A DNA stretch of 48,256 nt from Firmicutes bacterium UBA7523 (GCA_002479415.1 DLMZ01000034.1:1-48256), one strand, 5' to 3'. Counted from the first letter of the stretch, positions 17,539 to 25,683 are shown. Notes: generated from the sequence alone by a model not told the origin. Numbers and translations are program-made.

Positions 17539-17955
17539 TTATTTTGATTTTAGGGTAATTTTTAAGCCGGCGTTCCGCAAAGAATTAATTAAGGACGATG
17601 TCTCATAAGCTACTGTGTCTGGCGTTTTTTCATATTCCCCTTCCAATAGCTTGGCAATGTCTCCAATGGATTTCTTGCCGTCAATATTTCTGATAATAAA
17701 CGATGCCGTTTCATTGAGAGAAAAGATATGCTGCATGGCAGGCTCAAATATGTACAAGCATTCTTTATCAGCTCTGGTGTTGAAGTCTTGCGGCAATACT
17801 GGGATACCTGACTCTCCGACCAACACGTCTTTTCTAAAAGCAGTTTCATCCATTAGAGATACTTCCCTTCTCGGGCAGCCAGTTTTTGAACAAATAACCC
17901 CAATGGGGGCAGCCAAGAATGCAGGTTTTTCATAAACTTTAACTATCTTTTTCAT
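17539..17955 (-). CDS. PqqD-like (RRE) protein with novel N-terminal half
   Basis: This 138-residue protein starts at an ATG (17955) with AGGAGGG 6 nt upstream; a longer frame to 17988 is less likely. Residues about 67-134 match the PqqD pattern (MQHIFSLNETASFIIRNIDG, then SLINSLRNAGLKI), a winged-helix domain that presents leader peptides to radical SAM enzymes. Residues 1-66 match nothing I recognise: KPAFLAAPIGVICSKTGCPR with Cys22 and Cys27, then an acidic stretch. It is the last gene of an operon with two radical SAM genes and starts 11 bp after the second. The N-terminal half could be a fused substrate or a partner-binding segment; both are speculation. Confidence 0.75.
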   Translation of the reverse strand: MKKIVKVYEKPAFLAAPIGVICSKTGCPRREVSLMDETAFRKDVLVGESGIPVLPQDFNTRADKECLYIFEPAMQHIFSLNETASFIIRNIDGKKSIGDIAKLLEGEYEKTPDTVAYETSSLINSLRNAGLKITLKSK

Positions 17956-17966
17956 TTTATTCCCTC

Positions 17967-18812
17967 CTATGTTTTGCATTCCACACACTCAAAATTCTGA
18001 TTGTGACTAAAGGACCATATATCATTCAGGTGTTCATCATTAACCCTCCCCAGCACTTCATTTTGAAAACAACATGCCCTGACACTTCCGTCGGGCCAGA
18101 CAGAAATTGAAGTTGCAGATGTGGGACAGCCCACATCTCTGCCGGTGCCTGATTCCGGGTGAAAAAGCTTAATACCTTTTGCAGCGGCTCTTTCGACGAG
18201 CCTTGCATATATTTTTTGCCTTCGACCTGCATCTGTCGGAAGCGTTTGCTTTGCCTTGCCGAGCATTCTTGGTTCGCATACCAAAACCTTTGCTACTTTG
18301 CAGCGTACAGCCAAGTCAATGACAGACAATATGTTTTCTTCCAAATCTATTTCGTTCACAGCTAAGGAAAAAAGCGAAATCCTATTATTTATTTCCTGAT
18401 AATCTCTGATGTTTTGCTCGACTAATTTAATATCATAAGCCTTGCCCATTAATAAAGTGGAGTATTGCTCATCTGCCGAATGCACAGAAACCCTTACCCA
18501 GTTTAACAAGGCAATAATACTCTTGCTTAGGCGGCTTAACTCCGTTCCGTTCGTTGTCAAATTAACCGCGATATTATTCCGACTCAGAGATAAAATTATT
18601 TCACCTATCTGCGGGTGAAGAAGCGGCTCACCGCCTGACAGTGTAACACAAAGAGGACGGCTTTTAATAATCGCCTTTAATATTTCATTGTAATCATATT
18701 CCTCACAGCTTAAACCATATGTACTACAAAACCGGCATGACAAGTTGCATTTCCAGGTAACACTCCACTCTACCTCAAGGGGAAAAGAAGCTTTTATTTC
18801 TGTTAAACGCAT
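17967..18812 (-). CDS. Radical SAM protein with C-terminal SPASM/Twitch-like region
   Basis: This 281-residue protein starts at ATG 18812, overlapping the upstream gene by 10 bp; ATG 18818 is also possible. The radical SAM motif is CNLSCRFC (Cys22, Cys26, Cys29), with SGGEPLLHP as the SAM-binding GGE segment. The C-terminal part (SISVWPDGSVRACCFQN, ending CVECKT) is the start of a SPASM/Twitch auxiliary-cluster region but is shorter than a full SPASM domain. It is translationally coupled to the upstream radical SAM gene, so the two probably work together, perhaps as a heterodimer or on one substrate in turn. The product is unknown. Confidence 0.82.
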   Translation of the reverse strand: MRLTEIKASFPLEVEWSVTWKCNLSCRFCSTYGLSCEEYDYNEILKAIIKSRPLCVTLSGGEPLLHPQIGEIILSLSRNNIAVNLTTNGTELSRLSKSIIALLNWVRVSVHSADEQYSTLLMGKAYDIKLVEQNIRDYQEINNRISLFSLAVNEIDLEENILSVIDLAVRCKVAKVLVCEPRMLGKAKQTLPTDAGRRQKIYARLVERAAAKGIKLFHPESGTGRDVGCPTSATSISVWPDGSVRACCFQNEVLGRVNDEHLNDIWSFSHNQNFECVECKT

Positions 18813-19711
18813 GTGCATCCACTCAGCAAGGAAGAACAACCGCCAGAAGGCTTCAATACGTCGTTCCAGATATCAAGGAGATTAGCTTCGAGGAGATTGC
18901 CGAAGATAACTGAGTTGTCAATATTGGCGCCACAGCCGGTAATATCTCCATTGGGAAGAACAGTACATTCTGTTATGCCCAAAACCGAACGGCAACTATT
19001 TCCCATAAAAACTCCCAGTGTTTTCTTCTTCGCAAAAGGATGGAAAACAACAAGTTCTCTCGAGGCCGATTCTTCTAACTGCATTGACGCTGCGAGGATT
19101 TGCCCCTCTGTCGGTTTTAACGATGGTTGTGGAGTAGACATTGTTTCGATAAACGGTTGGATTTTTATGGCCGAAACGTTAAGGTCATGGCAAAGCTTAA
19201 TAAGCCCTCCTATATCGCCGGCGTTAACTTTCGTCAAAGTAACTGCAAGAGTAACTGGAATATCTGCGGAAACACTCTTTATAAAGCTGACTGCCTTGTC
19301 AAATGCCCCTCTTCCTCTAATCAGGTCGTTTCTTGTTTTATCAAAGCTATCCAAACTGACCTGTAAAGAAAAATTCTTAACCTTTTTAAGGCCGTCCACA
19401 ATATCTTTATTCTCACAAATGCCGTTAGTTGCCAAAACTATTTTTGCTCCGCATGATTCCAAAACGGACAATAAATCGTTAATATCTGGCAATATTGTTG
19501 GTTCCCCACCTGCTACTGAAATAATGAATGGGCTTGCTTCAACTATCTGCCGGGCAATTCTCATTCGCAAAGCTTCACTGTCGTCTCGTAAAGTTTTTTC
19601 TTGATAAATCACAAAGCAATGCTTACATCGTAAATTACAGCTGTGCGTAATATCCCACGTAATACGAAACGGAAATGACGGTCCGGAACAATTAGTTGTT
19701 GGTACTTCCAT
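18803..19711 (-). CDS. Radical SAM protein with Cys-rich C-terminal tail
   Basis: The protein has 302 residues. The core motif CNLRCKHC (Cys25, Cys29, Cys32) and VAGGEPTILP mark a radical SAM enzyme. The C-terminal region (CTVLPNGDITGCGANIDNS, then GNLLEANLLDIW) is SPASM-like. It ends in GGCSSLLSGCTCV with Cys292, Cys299 and Cys301 instead of the usual C-x2-C-x5-C spacing. It is first in a three-gene operon. The ribosome site is moderate (AAGGTG). The 215 bp upstream hold no credible precursor gene, only two very short frames of 5-6 codons. Whether the Cys tail binds a cluster or is itself modified is open. Confidence 0.82.
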   Translation of the reverse strand: MEVPTTNCSGPSFPFRITWDITHSCNLRCKHCFVIYQEKTLRDDSEALRMRIARQIVEASPFIISVAGGEPTILPDINDLLSVLESCGAKIVLATNGICENKDIVDGLKKVKNFSLQVSLDSFDKTRNDLIRGRGAFDKAVSFIKSVSADIPVTLAVTLTKVNAGDIGGLIKLCHDLNVSAIKIQPFIETMSTPQPSLKPTEGQILAASMQLEESASRELVVFHPFAKKKTLGVFMGNSCRSVLGITECTVLPNGDITGCGANIDNSVIFGNLLEANLLDIWNDVLKPSGGCSSLLSGCTCV

Positions 19712-19926
19712 ATGCTCACCTTCATTCTAAAAAGAAATTGGGATGTTCAATTAATTATGAATATCTTTTACTTTATTAGGACTATGCGGGATAACTTCAA
19801 AATATATACTTCTGCATATAATTGTAATTTCCTTCTAGCTTTTCCTTTCCATGTGAATAACTCCTTCTTTTTCTTATATCCGTCATTTCATATAATCTCT
19901 TACCACATCCAATTCAAGCCTCAAAA

Positions 19927-19964
19927 AACAACAGAGAGAGCCAAATTTGGCTCTCTCTGTTGTT
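19927..19964 (-). terminator. Rho-independent terminator of the MerR gene
   Basis: A perfect 19-bp inverted repeat without a central gap (19927-19945 with 19946-19964) overlaps the MerR stop codon. On the - strand it is followed by TTTTTT. This is the strongest intrinsic terminator in the window. Confidence 0.85.
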
Positions 19965-20724
19965 ACTTTTCTGTGAAGATGAGTATTGCATCACGCAAAA
20001 ACTTTGCCGTGCCCGGTTGCTCCTGATCGTAATATGCGGCAAACCGTTCATCGTCCACATACATGCGGGCCAACCCGGCATGACCTTCTTTGCTGTAATT
20101 TCCTCCCCAGCAAATGGTTATCCACTCTTTATGCAATGCAGCTGTTTTTTGCGCGGTTTCTCCCGCTGGGTCTCCGGAGAGGAAAGCTTCTTTCAACGTC
20201 TGATTGATCTCTTCGGCAAGAGCGTTCATCCTGTTAAAATCATCCTCGGACATGTTTTTAAAGTGGTTATTGGATCGCTCAACTGTCTCGTCACCATATT
20301 TCTCTCGAACTTCTTTACCGTATTTTCTTTCATTCTCTTCAACCAACTTTTGTTTTAATCCTGCAAATTTTTCTTCATCAGTCATGGTAATCCTCCCTTC
20401 CTTTTGCTCAATAGTTTTTTCTACATTTGCTATCAGCTTATCAACTTGTTCCCTTTGCTTTGTTAAGCCTTCATGGTGCTTTCGCAGCGCCTTTATTTCA
20501 TCAAATCCAGGGATGTCGATGATTTCCTTAATTTGCTCCAGCCGCACACCCAGTACTTTGTAAAAAAGAATCTGCTGCAACCGGTCAACTTCTTTTTCTC
20601 CGTAAAGCCGATATCCCGATGCATTTGTCCGAGCAGGCTTCAGAATTCCTATTTCGTCATAGTAACGCAATGTCCGGCTGCTTACGCCTGCCAGCTGGCT
20701 TAGTTTTTGCACCGTATACTCCAC
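19963..20724 (-). CDS. TipA-type MerR transcriptional activator
   Basis: This is about 253 residues from a GTG at 20724 with GGAGGTG 6 nt upstream. The resulting N-terminus EYTVQKLSQLAGVSSRTLRY is that of TipA/Mta proteins. It has a MerR winged helix (YYDEIGILKPARTNASGYRL), a dimerising coiled coil (about 75-115), then a TipAS domain (about 140-253; LHKEWITICWGGNYSKEGHAG and FAAYYDQEQPGTAKFL). TipAS binds thiopeptide-like antibiotics and other compounds and triggers activation of the promoter. It has its own typical 19-bp-spaced promoter. A peptide-sensing regulator right beside the radical SAM peptide genes is notable, but no direct link is shown. Confidence 0.92.
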   Translation of the reverse strand: MEYTVQKLSQLAGVSSRTLRYYDEIGILKPARTNASGYRLYGEKEVDRLQQILFYKVLGVRLEQIKEIIDIPGFDEIKALRKHHEGLTKQREQVDKLIANVEKTIEQKEGRITMTDEEKFAGLKQKLVEENERKYGKEVREKYGDETVERSNNHFKNMSEDDFNRMNALAEEINQTLKEAFLSGDPAGETAQKTAALHKEWITICWGGNYSKEGHAGLARMYVDDERFAAYYDQEQPGTAKFLRDAILIFTEK

Positions 20725-20747
20725 TCTCTTCACCTCCGCTGGTTAAG

Positions 20748-20778
20748 ACTATACACCTTTACGTAACGTCAATGTCAA
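20748..20778 (-). promoter_or_regulatory. MerR-type promoter with 19-bp spacer
   Basis: On the - strand TTGACA (20773-20778) and TATAGT (20748-20753) are separated by 19 bp, the over-long spacing on which MerR activators act by twisting DNA. The spacer contains GACGTTACGTAAAGG, an imperfect palindrome suitable as operator. It reads into the TipA-type gene, so autoactivation is likely. Confidence 0.75.
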
Positions 20779-20827
20779 ATGATTTTTTGGTAGAATGTTT
20801 TAACATATTTATCTTGTGCGACATATC

Positions 20828-20856
20828 TGGACAAAAGTCGTCTACTGATATATAGT
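20828..20856 (+). promoter_or_regulatory. Candidate sigma-A promoter of lysA
   Basis: TGGACA (20828-20833), a 17-bp spacer and TATAGT (20851-20856) lie 50 bp ahead of the lysA ATG. Five of six bases match consensus in each box. Confidence 0.6.
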
Positions 20857-20905
20857 ATCATCAACAAAAAATTATAAATGAGAAATGAAGAAAGGAAGCT
20901 ATTAG

Positions 20906-22183
20906 ATGATGAAAAAAACTTTTATTAACAAGACGCAGCTTGAAGAAATTGTGGGCAAATATCCCACTCCTTTTCACTTATATGACGAAAAAGGGATTAG
21001 GGAAAATGCAAGAAATCTGATGGCGGCGTTTAGTTGGAACAAAGGCTTTAAAGAGTACTTTGCCGTAAAAGCTACGCCTAACCCCATCCTTTTGAAGATA
21101 TTACAGGAAGAAGGCTGCGGTGTGGACTGCTCCTCCCAAACTGAGCTAATGATGGCTCAAGCCGTGGGATTTAGCGGAGATGACATCATGTTCTCATCTA
21201 ATGTTACGCCTAAGGAAGACTTTGTGCTTGCTCGCAAACAAAAAGCAATTGTTAACCTTGACGACATTACGCACATAGATTTTTTGGAAGAAGCTGCAGG
21301 CATTCCTGAAACAATCAGCTGCCGGTTTAACCCCGGCGGAGCATTTGTAATTGACAACGAAATTATGGACAACCCCCAGGAAGCAAAATACGGTTTTACA
21401 CGTGAACAGTTAACAGAAGGCTTTAAAATACTACAGAAGAAGGGTGTAAAGCACTTCGGCATCCACGCTTTCCTGGCAAGCAATACGGTAGCAAATCAGT
21501 ATTATCCCGTACTGGCACGGCTTCTCTTTGAAACTGCTGTTGAATTACACCGGGAAACAGGAGCACATATTGCCTTTATTAACCTCTCTGGCGGCATCGG
21601 TATTCCCTACAGACCGGAGCAGGAGGCGGCGGACATTATGGCTGTGGGACAAGGAGTAAAAGCGGCATACGAGGAAGTTCTGGTTCCTGCCGGCATGGAT
21701 GATATTAAAATATTTACCGAACTAGGCCGCTATATGCTGGGCCCCTATGGTTGCCTGGTGACTACGGCAACTCATAAAAAAAACATCCACAAGGACTATA
21801 TCGGCGTGGATGCCTGTGCGGTAAACCTAATGCGACCCGCCATGTACGGCGCATATCATCATATTACTGTGATGGGAAAAGAAAATGCTGCCCATGACCA
21901 CAAATATGACGTGGTCGGAGGGTTATGCGAGAATAATGATAAGTTCGCCATTGACCGCCTGCTGCCCAAAGTTGAAACCGGAGATTTGCTGGTTATCCAT
22001 GATACAGGCGCACATGGTTATGCCATGGGCTATAATTATAACGGCAAGCTTCGCTCTGCGGAAGTATTGCTGCGGGAAGACGGCTCAACCGAACTGATTC
22101 GCCGTGCGGAAACACCTGCAGATTATTTTGCAACACTGGATATGACGGGATTCTTCCTTTCAGCTACAACTAACATTTCATAA
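20906..22183 (+). CDS. lysA: Diaminopimelate decarboxylase-type PLP enzyme
   Basis: This 425-residue fold-III PLP decarboxylase probably converts meso-diaminopimelate to lysine. Lys55 in FAVKATPNP is the PLP lysine. Further hallmarks are CGVDCSSQTE, NLSGGIGIPYRP, ELGRYMLGPYG, GGLCENNDK (the active-site Cys region) and DTGAHGYAMGYNYNG. The glycine/His segment reads GIHAFLASNTV where classical LysA has HCHIGS, as in a distinct subgroup, so other diamino acids cannot be excluded. The start has AAAGGAAG. Oddly, the last residues after YFATLDM are encoded antisense inside the convergent methyltransferase gene, with a 61-bp overlap. A decayed copy of its 3' end lies at 24739-24775. Confidence 0.85.
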   Translation: MMKKTFINKTQLEEIVGKYPTPFHLYDEKGIRENARNLMAAFSWNKGFKEYFAVKATPNPILLKILQEEGCGVDCSSQTELMMAQAVGFSGDDIMFSSNVTPKEDFVLARKQKAIVNLDDITHIDFLEEAAGIPETISCRFNPGGAFVIDNEIMDNPQEAKYGFTREQLTEGFKILQKKGVKHFGIHAFLASNTVANQYYPVLARLLFETAVELHRETGAHIAFINLSGGIGIPYRPEQEAADIMAVGQGVKAAYEEVLVPAGMDDIKIFTELGRYMLGPYGCLVTTATHKKNIHKDYIGVDACAVNLMRPAMYGAYHHITVMGKENAAHDHKYDVVGGLCENNDKFAIDRLLPKVETGDLLVIHDTGAHGYAMGYNYNGKLRSAEVLLREDGSTELIRRAETPADYFATLDMTGFFLSATTNIS

Positions 22184-22914
22184 TCTTCCGTTGTAAGCTT
22201 ATCATCCCTAGAATAAGCCCCTATTTTTGCTCCAAATATCTCAATCTTTTTAAACCCTAAGGATTTCAGAAGCCAGTTTATCTCACTTGGCATATAGTAT
22301 CTTTCATTGCACTCCAGCTCATATTCGTTTCCATCATCATCGGTAAATGTGGTGACATTATAATCCCTCATAGCCATTAAATCAAAGCCATCACTTTTGT
22401 AATGAGCACCTTCTTCATTTGTACTCGTTTCAAGAAAATCATCAATAGAATGAAATAGGGGAAACAAACCATTAAGAGTTGTAAAAATGAATTTTGCAGA
22501 TTCCTTCAATGAATTTGTTACATTTTTTAATATCTCAAAATTCATCTCATCAGTTTCCATTAATGGGAAACCGCCTTCGCAAAGCATAATGGCCACATCA
22601 AACTGGTTATTAAAGGGTAAGTTTCTGGCATCATGTTTCAAGAAATCAACCCTGAGGTTGTTCATCTCCGCTTTTTCTCTGGCTATTTTCAACTGAGATT
22701 CGGATAAATCAATTCCTGTAACGAAATAACCTCTTTTTGTTAGTTCTATGGAATGTCTGCCGGTTCCGCAGCCAATATCAATGATACTTAACGATTTATC
22801 AAAATTAAGCTCTTTCTCAATAAAGTCACATTCACCTATAGTTCCTTGCGTAAAAACCTCTTTATCATATTGATTCCCATAATTCTCAAATAGTTTTTCG
22901 TACCACTGTTTCAT
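22123..22914 (-). CDS. Class I SAM-dependent methyltransferase
   Basis: This 263-residue methyltransferase has motif I IIDIGCGTGRHSIEL and post-I VTGIDLS. The N-terminus QWYEKLFENYGNQYD is typical of small-molecule methyltransferases of the UbiE/Methyltransf_25 type; the substrate is unknown. The start is ATG 22914 with GGAGG 9 nt upstream; a longer frame to 22929 begins inside that ribosome site. The last residues after MLVVAE overlap the lysA 3' end on the other strand. Downstream transcripts of both genes would be complementary. Confidence 0.8.
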   Translation of the reverse strand: MKQWYEKLFENYGNQYDKEVFTQGTIGECDFIEKELNFDKSLSIIDIGCGTGRHSIELTKRGYFVTGIDLSESQLKIAREKAEMNNLRVDFLKHDARNLPFNNQFDVAIMLCEGGFPLMETDEMNFEILKNVTNSLKESAKFIFTTLNGLFPLFHSIDDFLETSTNEEGAHYKSDGFDLMAMRDYNVTTFTDDDGNEYELECNERYYMPSEINWLLKSLGFKKIEIFGAKIGAYSRDDKLTTEDYEMLVVAERKNPVISSVAK

Positions 22915-22968
22915 TTTCTTAACCTCCAATTATTCTATTAGTATGAGGGAACATAAGAGCAGAACAGC

Positions 22969-23529
22969 CTATTCACTGTATTTATTAAAAAAAGACTGAA
23001 ACTCTTCAATAGTTGAAAGAGCATTCTCAATCTTTTCATTATCTTTCAAAAGTGGTATTAGATAAAATGGAGTCAATATTGAGAACAATGATATAATTGC
23101 CCCAATGACTTTGATTGAAATTGAGGGCTCTTCAACTATTAAACAGAAGAACAGCAAGCCTAAACCCAGGTACAAGATAGTAATTAGCACCATCAAAGCA
23201 TTAAAAATATAAACTGTAAACCGGTCTCTTACAATCCGGAACTTTACAATACAGTGATTTTCTGAAGTCACTTCAATTTCTCCTTTAAGGTAATATCTAA
23301 TATAGTGAATGGGCCTTTTGCTAAAGGGATCCTTTTCAAAACGATAATACAAAACGAAATTCCCCGATCTTCTTTTTATCTTGCCAAGAATACCTGTTTT
23401 TTCGCTAAAAGCCTTTCTCATTAGTAGTTTAAACCACTGCCTCATATCTTCTGTCAACTTCGCTTTTGAAACATGACAAACAATATGTTTTTCTTCACTT
23501 ATAAGTTTATATCTGATATTTTCACGCAT
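22969..23529 (-). CDS. Small membrane protein of unknown function
   Basis: This 186-residue protein has a soluble, basic N-terminal part (1-105, Lys/Arg-rich, with RYYLKGEIEVTSENHCIVKF). Two hydrophobic helices follow, about 107-131 and 138-159, and then a short acidic cytosolic tail. I do not recognise the family. The ATG has GAAGG at suitable spacing. It lies 54 bp upstream of the methyltransferase on the same strand and could be co-transcribed with it. Confidence 0.6.
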   Translation of the reverse strand: MRENIRYKLISEEKHIVCHVSKAKLTEDMRQWFKLLMRKAFSEKTGILGKIKRRSGNFVLYYRFEKDPFSKRPIHYIRYYLKGEIEVTSENHCIVKFRIVRDRFTVYIFNALMVLITILYLGLGLLFFCLIVEEPSISIKVIGAIISLFSILTPFYLIPLLKDNEKIENALSTIEEFQSFFNKYSE

Positions 23530-23882
23530 TATTTACAGCCTTCTTTCAATCTAATTTCAACTACAAAACACCCTTGTCATGGTTTTTCCTAACCGTACGC
23601 TTGTTGCACGCCAAGGGACGCTTGATTGTTATTTCATCATAATTCTTTACATTGGCACTATTCCCTTTGTCGAAGATTGACTTATTGTATCTATATTATT
23701 ACAAAAAGAATTATGATGTCATGCACAGAATAAAACAGGAGTCCTGACCATGCATTATGGTCAGGACTCAACTACTTCTCCAACTGAGCATTTTTCCCAG
23801 GTCTTTTTCATCACTTCCCTACTTTCATGGACTATTATAAACTATGAAAGTGACAATGGCAGCTTCTGCACTGATAATATGC
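23530..23882. other. 353-bp gene-free interval with hairpins and a Spo0A-like box
   Basis: Three elements are visible. A 14-bp inverted pair (23635-23648 with 23705-23718) frames 84 bp, like a small inverted-repeat element. Inside it is a perfect TGTCGAA (23668-23674) preceded by TTCCCTT, the same context as the Spo0A-like site near 14.9 kb. A perfect 13-bp hairpin (23739-23751 with 23757-23769) is followed by TGTTTTATT on the - strand and may terminate the metallophosphoesterase transcript. No coding sequence is seen. Confidence 0.55.
23739..23769 (-). terminator. Candidate terminator after the metallophosphoesterase gene
   Basis: A perfect 13-bp stem (GAGTCCTGACCAT with its complement) with a 5-nt loop lies about 115 bp after the stop codon. 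On the - strand a T-rich stretch follows. The distance from the gene lowers confidence. Confidence 0.45.
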
Positions 23883-24671
23883 TTACTGACACGAAATAAT
23901 ATTGATTACTACAACTTCCGGGGGGTTAAATACCCGGGGTAGCCTTGGATTAAAGGATACTCCGCGAGTGACGATGTGATTAAACTCTGGATGCCTGTAT
24001 AGTCCCCCGGCATACTTGGGAAACCAGCCTTGATTAGGAGCTAATAAGCCATTTACGAGAAAAGGTATAATTACTTGACCCCCATGAGTATGTCCGGATA
24101 ATACCAAATCAAATGGCAATTCCCTGTAAAAATCAATCCGTTCAGGCCTATGGCTCAGTAGTATTAAGTATTCGGGCTGGCTATTTAAACTTGAGAAGCT
24201 ATTTTTTACTTCTTCCTGCCAGTTTAATCCTGGTTGCTCATAGACAACGATATCAGGGTCGTCAACTCCCGCAATTATAAAATCCACACCGTTTATAGAT
24301 ATGCTTTCATAGCTGTTTTCTAAAACCATAGCTCCATGGCTTCGAAAAATTTCCTTTACTTCGTCTGATTTTCGTGTCCATATTTCGTGGTTTCCTGTAA
24401 CATAATAAACAGGTGCAATATTTCTGATACCTTCTAAAAACAATTCCGCCCCTAAAATAGGCTCTATGTCGTCCGCTATGTCACCAGCTAATGCGATGAT
24501 ATCAGGGTTTCGCTTTTTGATTAGAGACACTATCTTCGACTGGTCCTTGCCATACATATGACTGTGCAGGTCAGAAACCAATACTATTTTGGCTGTTTGA
24601 CCTTCCACCAACTTATCGGTTTCAACCGTGTACTCTCTAACAACAAGCCCATTATAAAAGCTGCAATACAT
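23883..24671 (-). CDS. Metallophosphoesterase (YkuE-like), catalytic part; anchor frameshifted
   Basis: This is a 262-residue calcineurin-type phosphoesterase with all metal-binding motifs: DLHSH, GDIADD, GNHEIW, LLSHRP and GHTHGGQ. Relatives are usually membrane-anchored by one N-terminal helix and hydrolyse phosphoesters at the cell envelope. Here that helix is present just upstream but in another frame (24652-24717). Removing one T from the T4 run at 24656-24659 would join the two into a normal protein reading VLQLYNGLVVREYTV. As sequenced, the ATG at 24671 would give a soluble enzyme with no good ribosome site. It is either a mutated gene, a sequencing error, or slippage. Confidence 0.8.
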   Translation of the reverse strand: MYCSFYNGLVVREYTVETDKLVEGQTAKIVLVSDLHSHMYGKDQSKIVSLIKKRNPDIIALAGDIADDIEPILGAELFLEGIRNIAPVYYVTGNHEIWTRKSDEVKEIFRSHGAMVLENSYESISINGVDFIIAGVDDPDIVVYEQPGLNWQEEVKNSFSSLNSQPEYLILLSHRPERIDFYRELPFDLVLSGHTHGGQVIIPFLVNGLLAPNQGWFPKYAGGLYRHPEFNHIVTRGVSFNPRLPRVFNPPEVVVINIISCQ

Positions 24672-24717
24672 AAAATAACGAATAAGACAATAATGACACG
24701 ATTAGCACGCAAAACAT
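24652..24717 (-). pseudogene. Out-of-frame start and membrane anchor of the metallophosphoesterase
   Basis: The ATG at 24717 has GAGGGG 5 nt upstream and encodes MFCVLIVSLLSYSLFYVLQLL, split here as MFCVLIVSLL + SYSLFYVLQLL, before a TAA. This is a typical one-helix anchor with the only good ribosome site. It is one base out of frame with the catalytic domain. Confidence 0.7.
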
Positions 24718-24738
24718 CTCATCCCCTCTGAAAAAACA

Positions 24739-24775
24739 GCTCAACCAAACCGATTCGCTGTGCGGAAACCCCTGC
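24739..24775 (+). pseudogene. Remnant of a second lysA 3' end
   Basis: The 37 bp match lysA positions 22083-22119 at 33 positions. The first three of the four differences would change residues (E to K, L to P, R to C), so the copy is not under selection. Similarity stops on both sides. It points to a past duplication or to insertion of the 22.1-24.7-kb genes beside lysA. Confidence 0.65.
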
Positions 24776-24786
24776 GAAAAGATTGC

Positions 24787-25683
24787 TTACAAAACTTGTT
24801 TACCACAATTAGGGCAAAAATTCGATTCTGGACTAATAGGTAAACCACAGTTTCTACAGAACTTCCCGGGATCTGACGTTGTTTTATTCTGATAAGAGCT
24901 ATCGGTCATAAGAAAAGCCTTGCATAGTTCGTTGAACCTTACAGCAGATATTCTTTCGATCCTGCCAATACTCTTATCAATTGTAAATGCCCATGCTTTT
25001 GTTTGATTTGATATCGCACACAAGATAGACAAGTTACCAAACTCATCTTGCCTGCAAAGTGCAAGACTGTTTGTGATATCGCCAAAAAGCTGAACAAGAT
25101 ATCGCAGTTCCAACGAGAAGGTGTATAAAGTGGTACCATCCACCTCATCTGCATTAAATACCTCAGCATCTACCAGCTCATCCATCGCTTTCCGAATGTC
25201 CTCATATGTTGCTGAAGCGAAGATGGTATCACCGGCAACATAAGCTAGGGGAAACAGTAATCTTTTAAAGTCGTCGTTTGCTGTGCTGCCATATGCATTG
25301 AAAACGGCTGCGGCTGTAAACCAGCCTTGCTCATATTTATCCTGTAGCACCACATCGCAAGCGGCAAGGGCGATTAAAAGATACAGCGGAGATAGCTCTA
25401 TAATCTGTTCTGCTGCTATATGGTTTTCTATACCGGATAGTTCGCGCAACATTTCAAGCAATGTCTTCGAGTCTTCACACGCCAGATACCCTTCATCTTT
25501 GCCCGCTTCATAAATTATTCCATAGATTGGATTAGCGTTATTCACTTTAGGCAGGGCGAAATTAAAACGCAGAAATCCATCATCTTTACGAGCAAATACT
25601 TTGAAAGTTTTTTGGGGGTTCTCAAAGCTCACTTTAACATAGTCCGCAACAGACCTGAAAGAGGGTTTCGGTTCGATTGTCAT
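24787..25683 (-). CDS. Unknown protein with C-terminal zinc ribbon
   Basis: This 298-residue protein has no predicted membrane helix. The body contains mixed alpha/beta stretches I do not recognise. The last 25 residues are a zinc ribbon with Cys276, Cys279, Cys290 and Cys293 (CRNCG and CPNCG). The ATG overlaps the upstream gene stop (ATGA), so it is the last gene of a coupled operon of three. A similar zinc ribbon occurs in the first gene of that operon, suggesting a shared partner or shared ancestry of the ribbons. Confidence 0.65.
   Translation of the reverse strand: MTIEPKPSFRSVADYVKVSFENPQKTFKVFARKDDGFLRFNFALPKVNNANPIYGIIYEAGKDEGYLACEDSKTLLEMLRELSGIENHIAAEQIIELSPLYLLIALAACDVVLQDKYEQGWFTAAAVFNAYGSTANDDFKRLLFPLAYVAGDTIFASATYEDIRKAMDELVDAEVFNADEVDGTTLYTFSLELRYLVQLFGDITNSLALCRQDEFGNLSILCAISNQTKAWAFTIDKSIGRIERISAVRFNELCKAFLMTDSSYQNKTTSDPGKFCRNCGLPISPESNFCPNCGKQVL

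Noticed and set aside
19712..19926. A precursor peptide gene upstream of the two-radical-SAM operon
   Set aside because: Two ATGs with ribosome-site-like purines give frames of only five and six codons; nothing longer fits.
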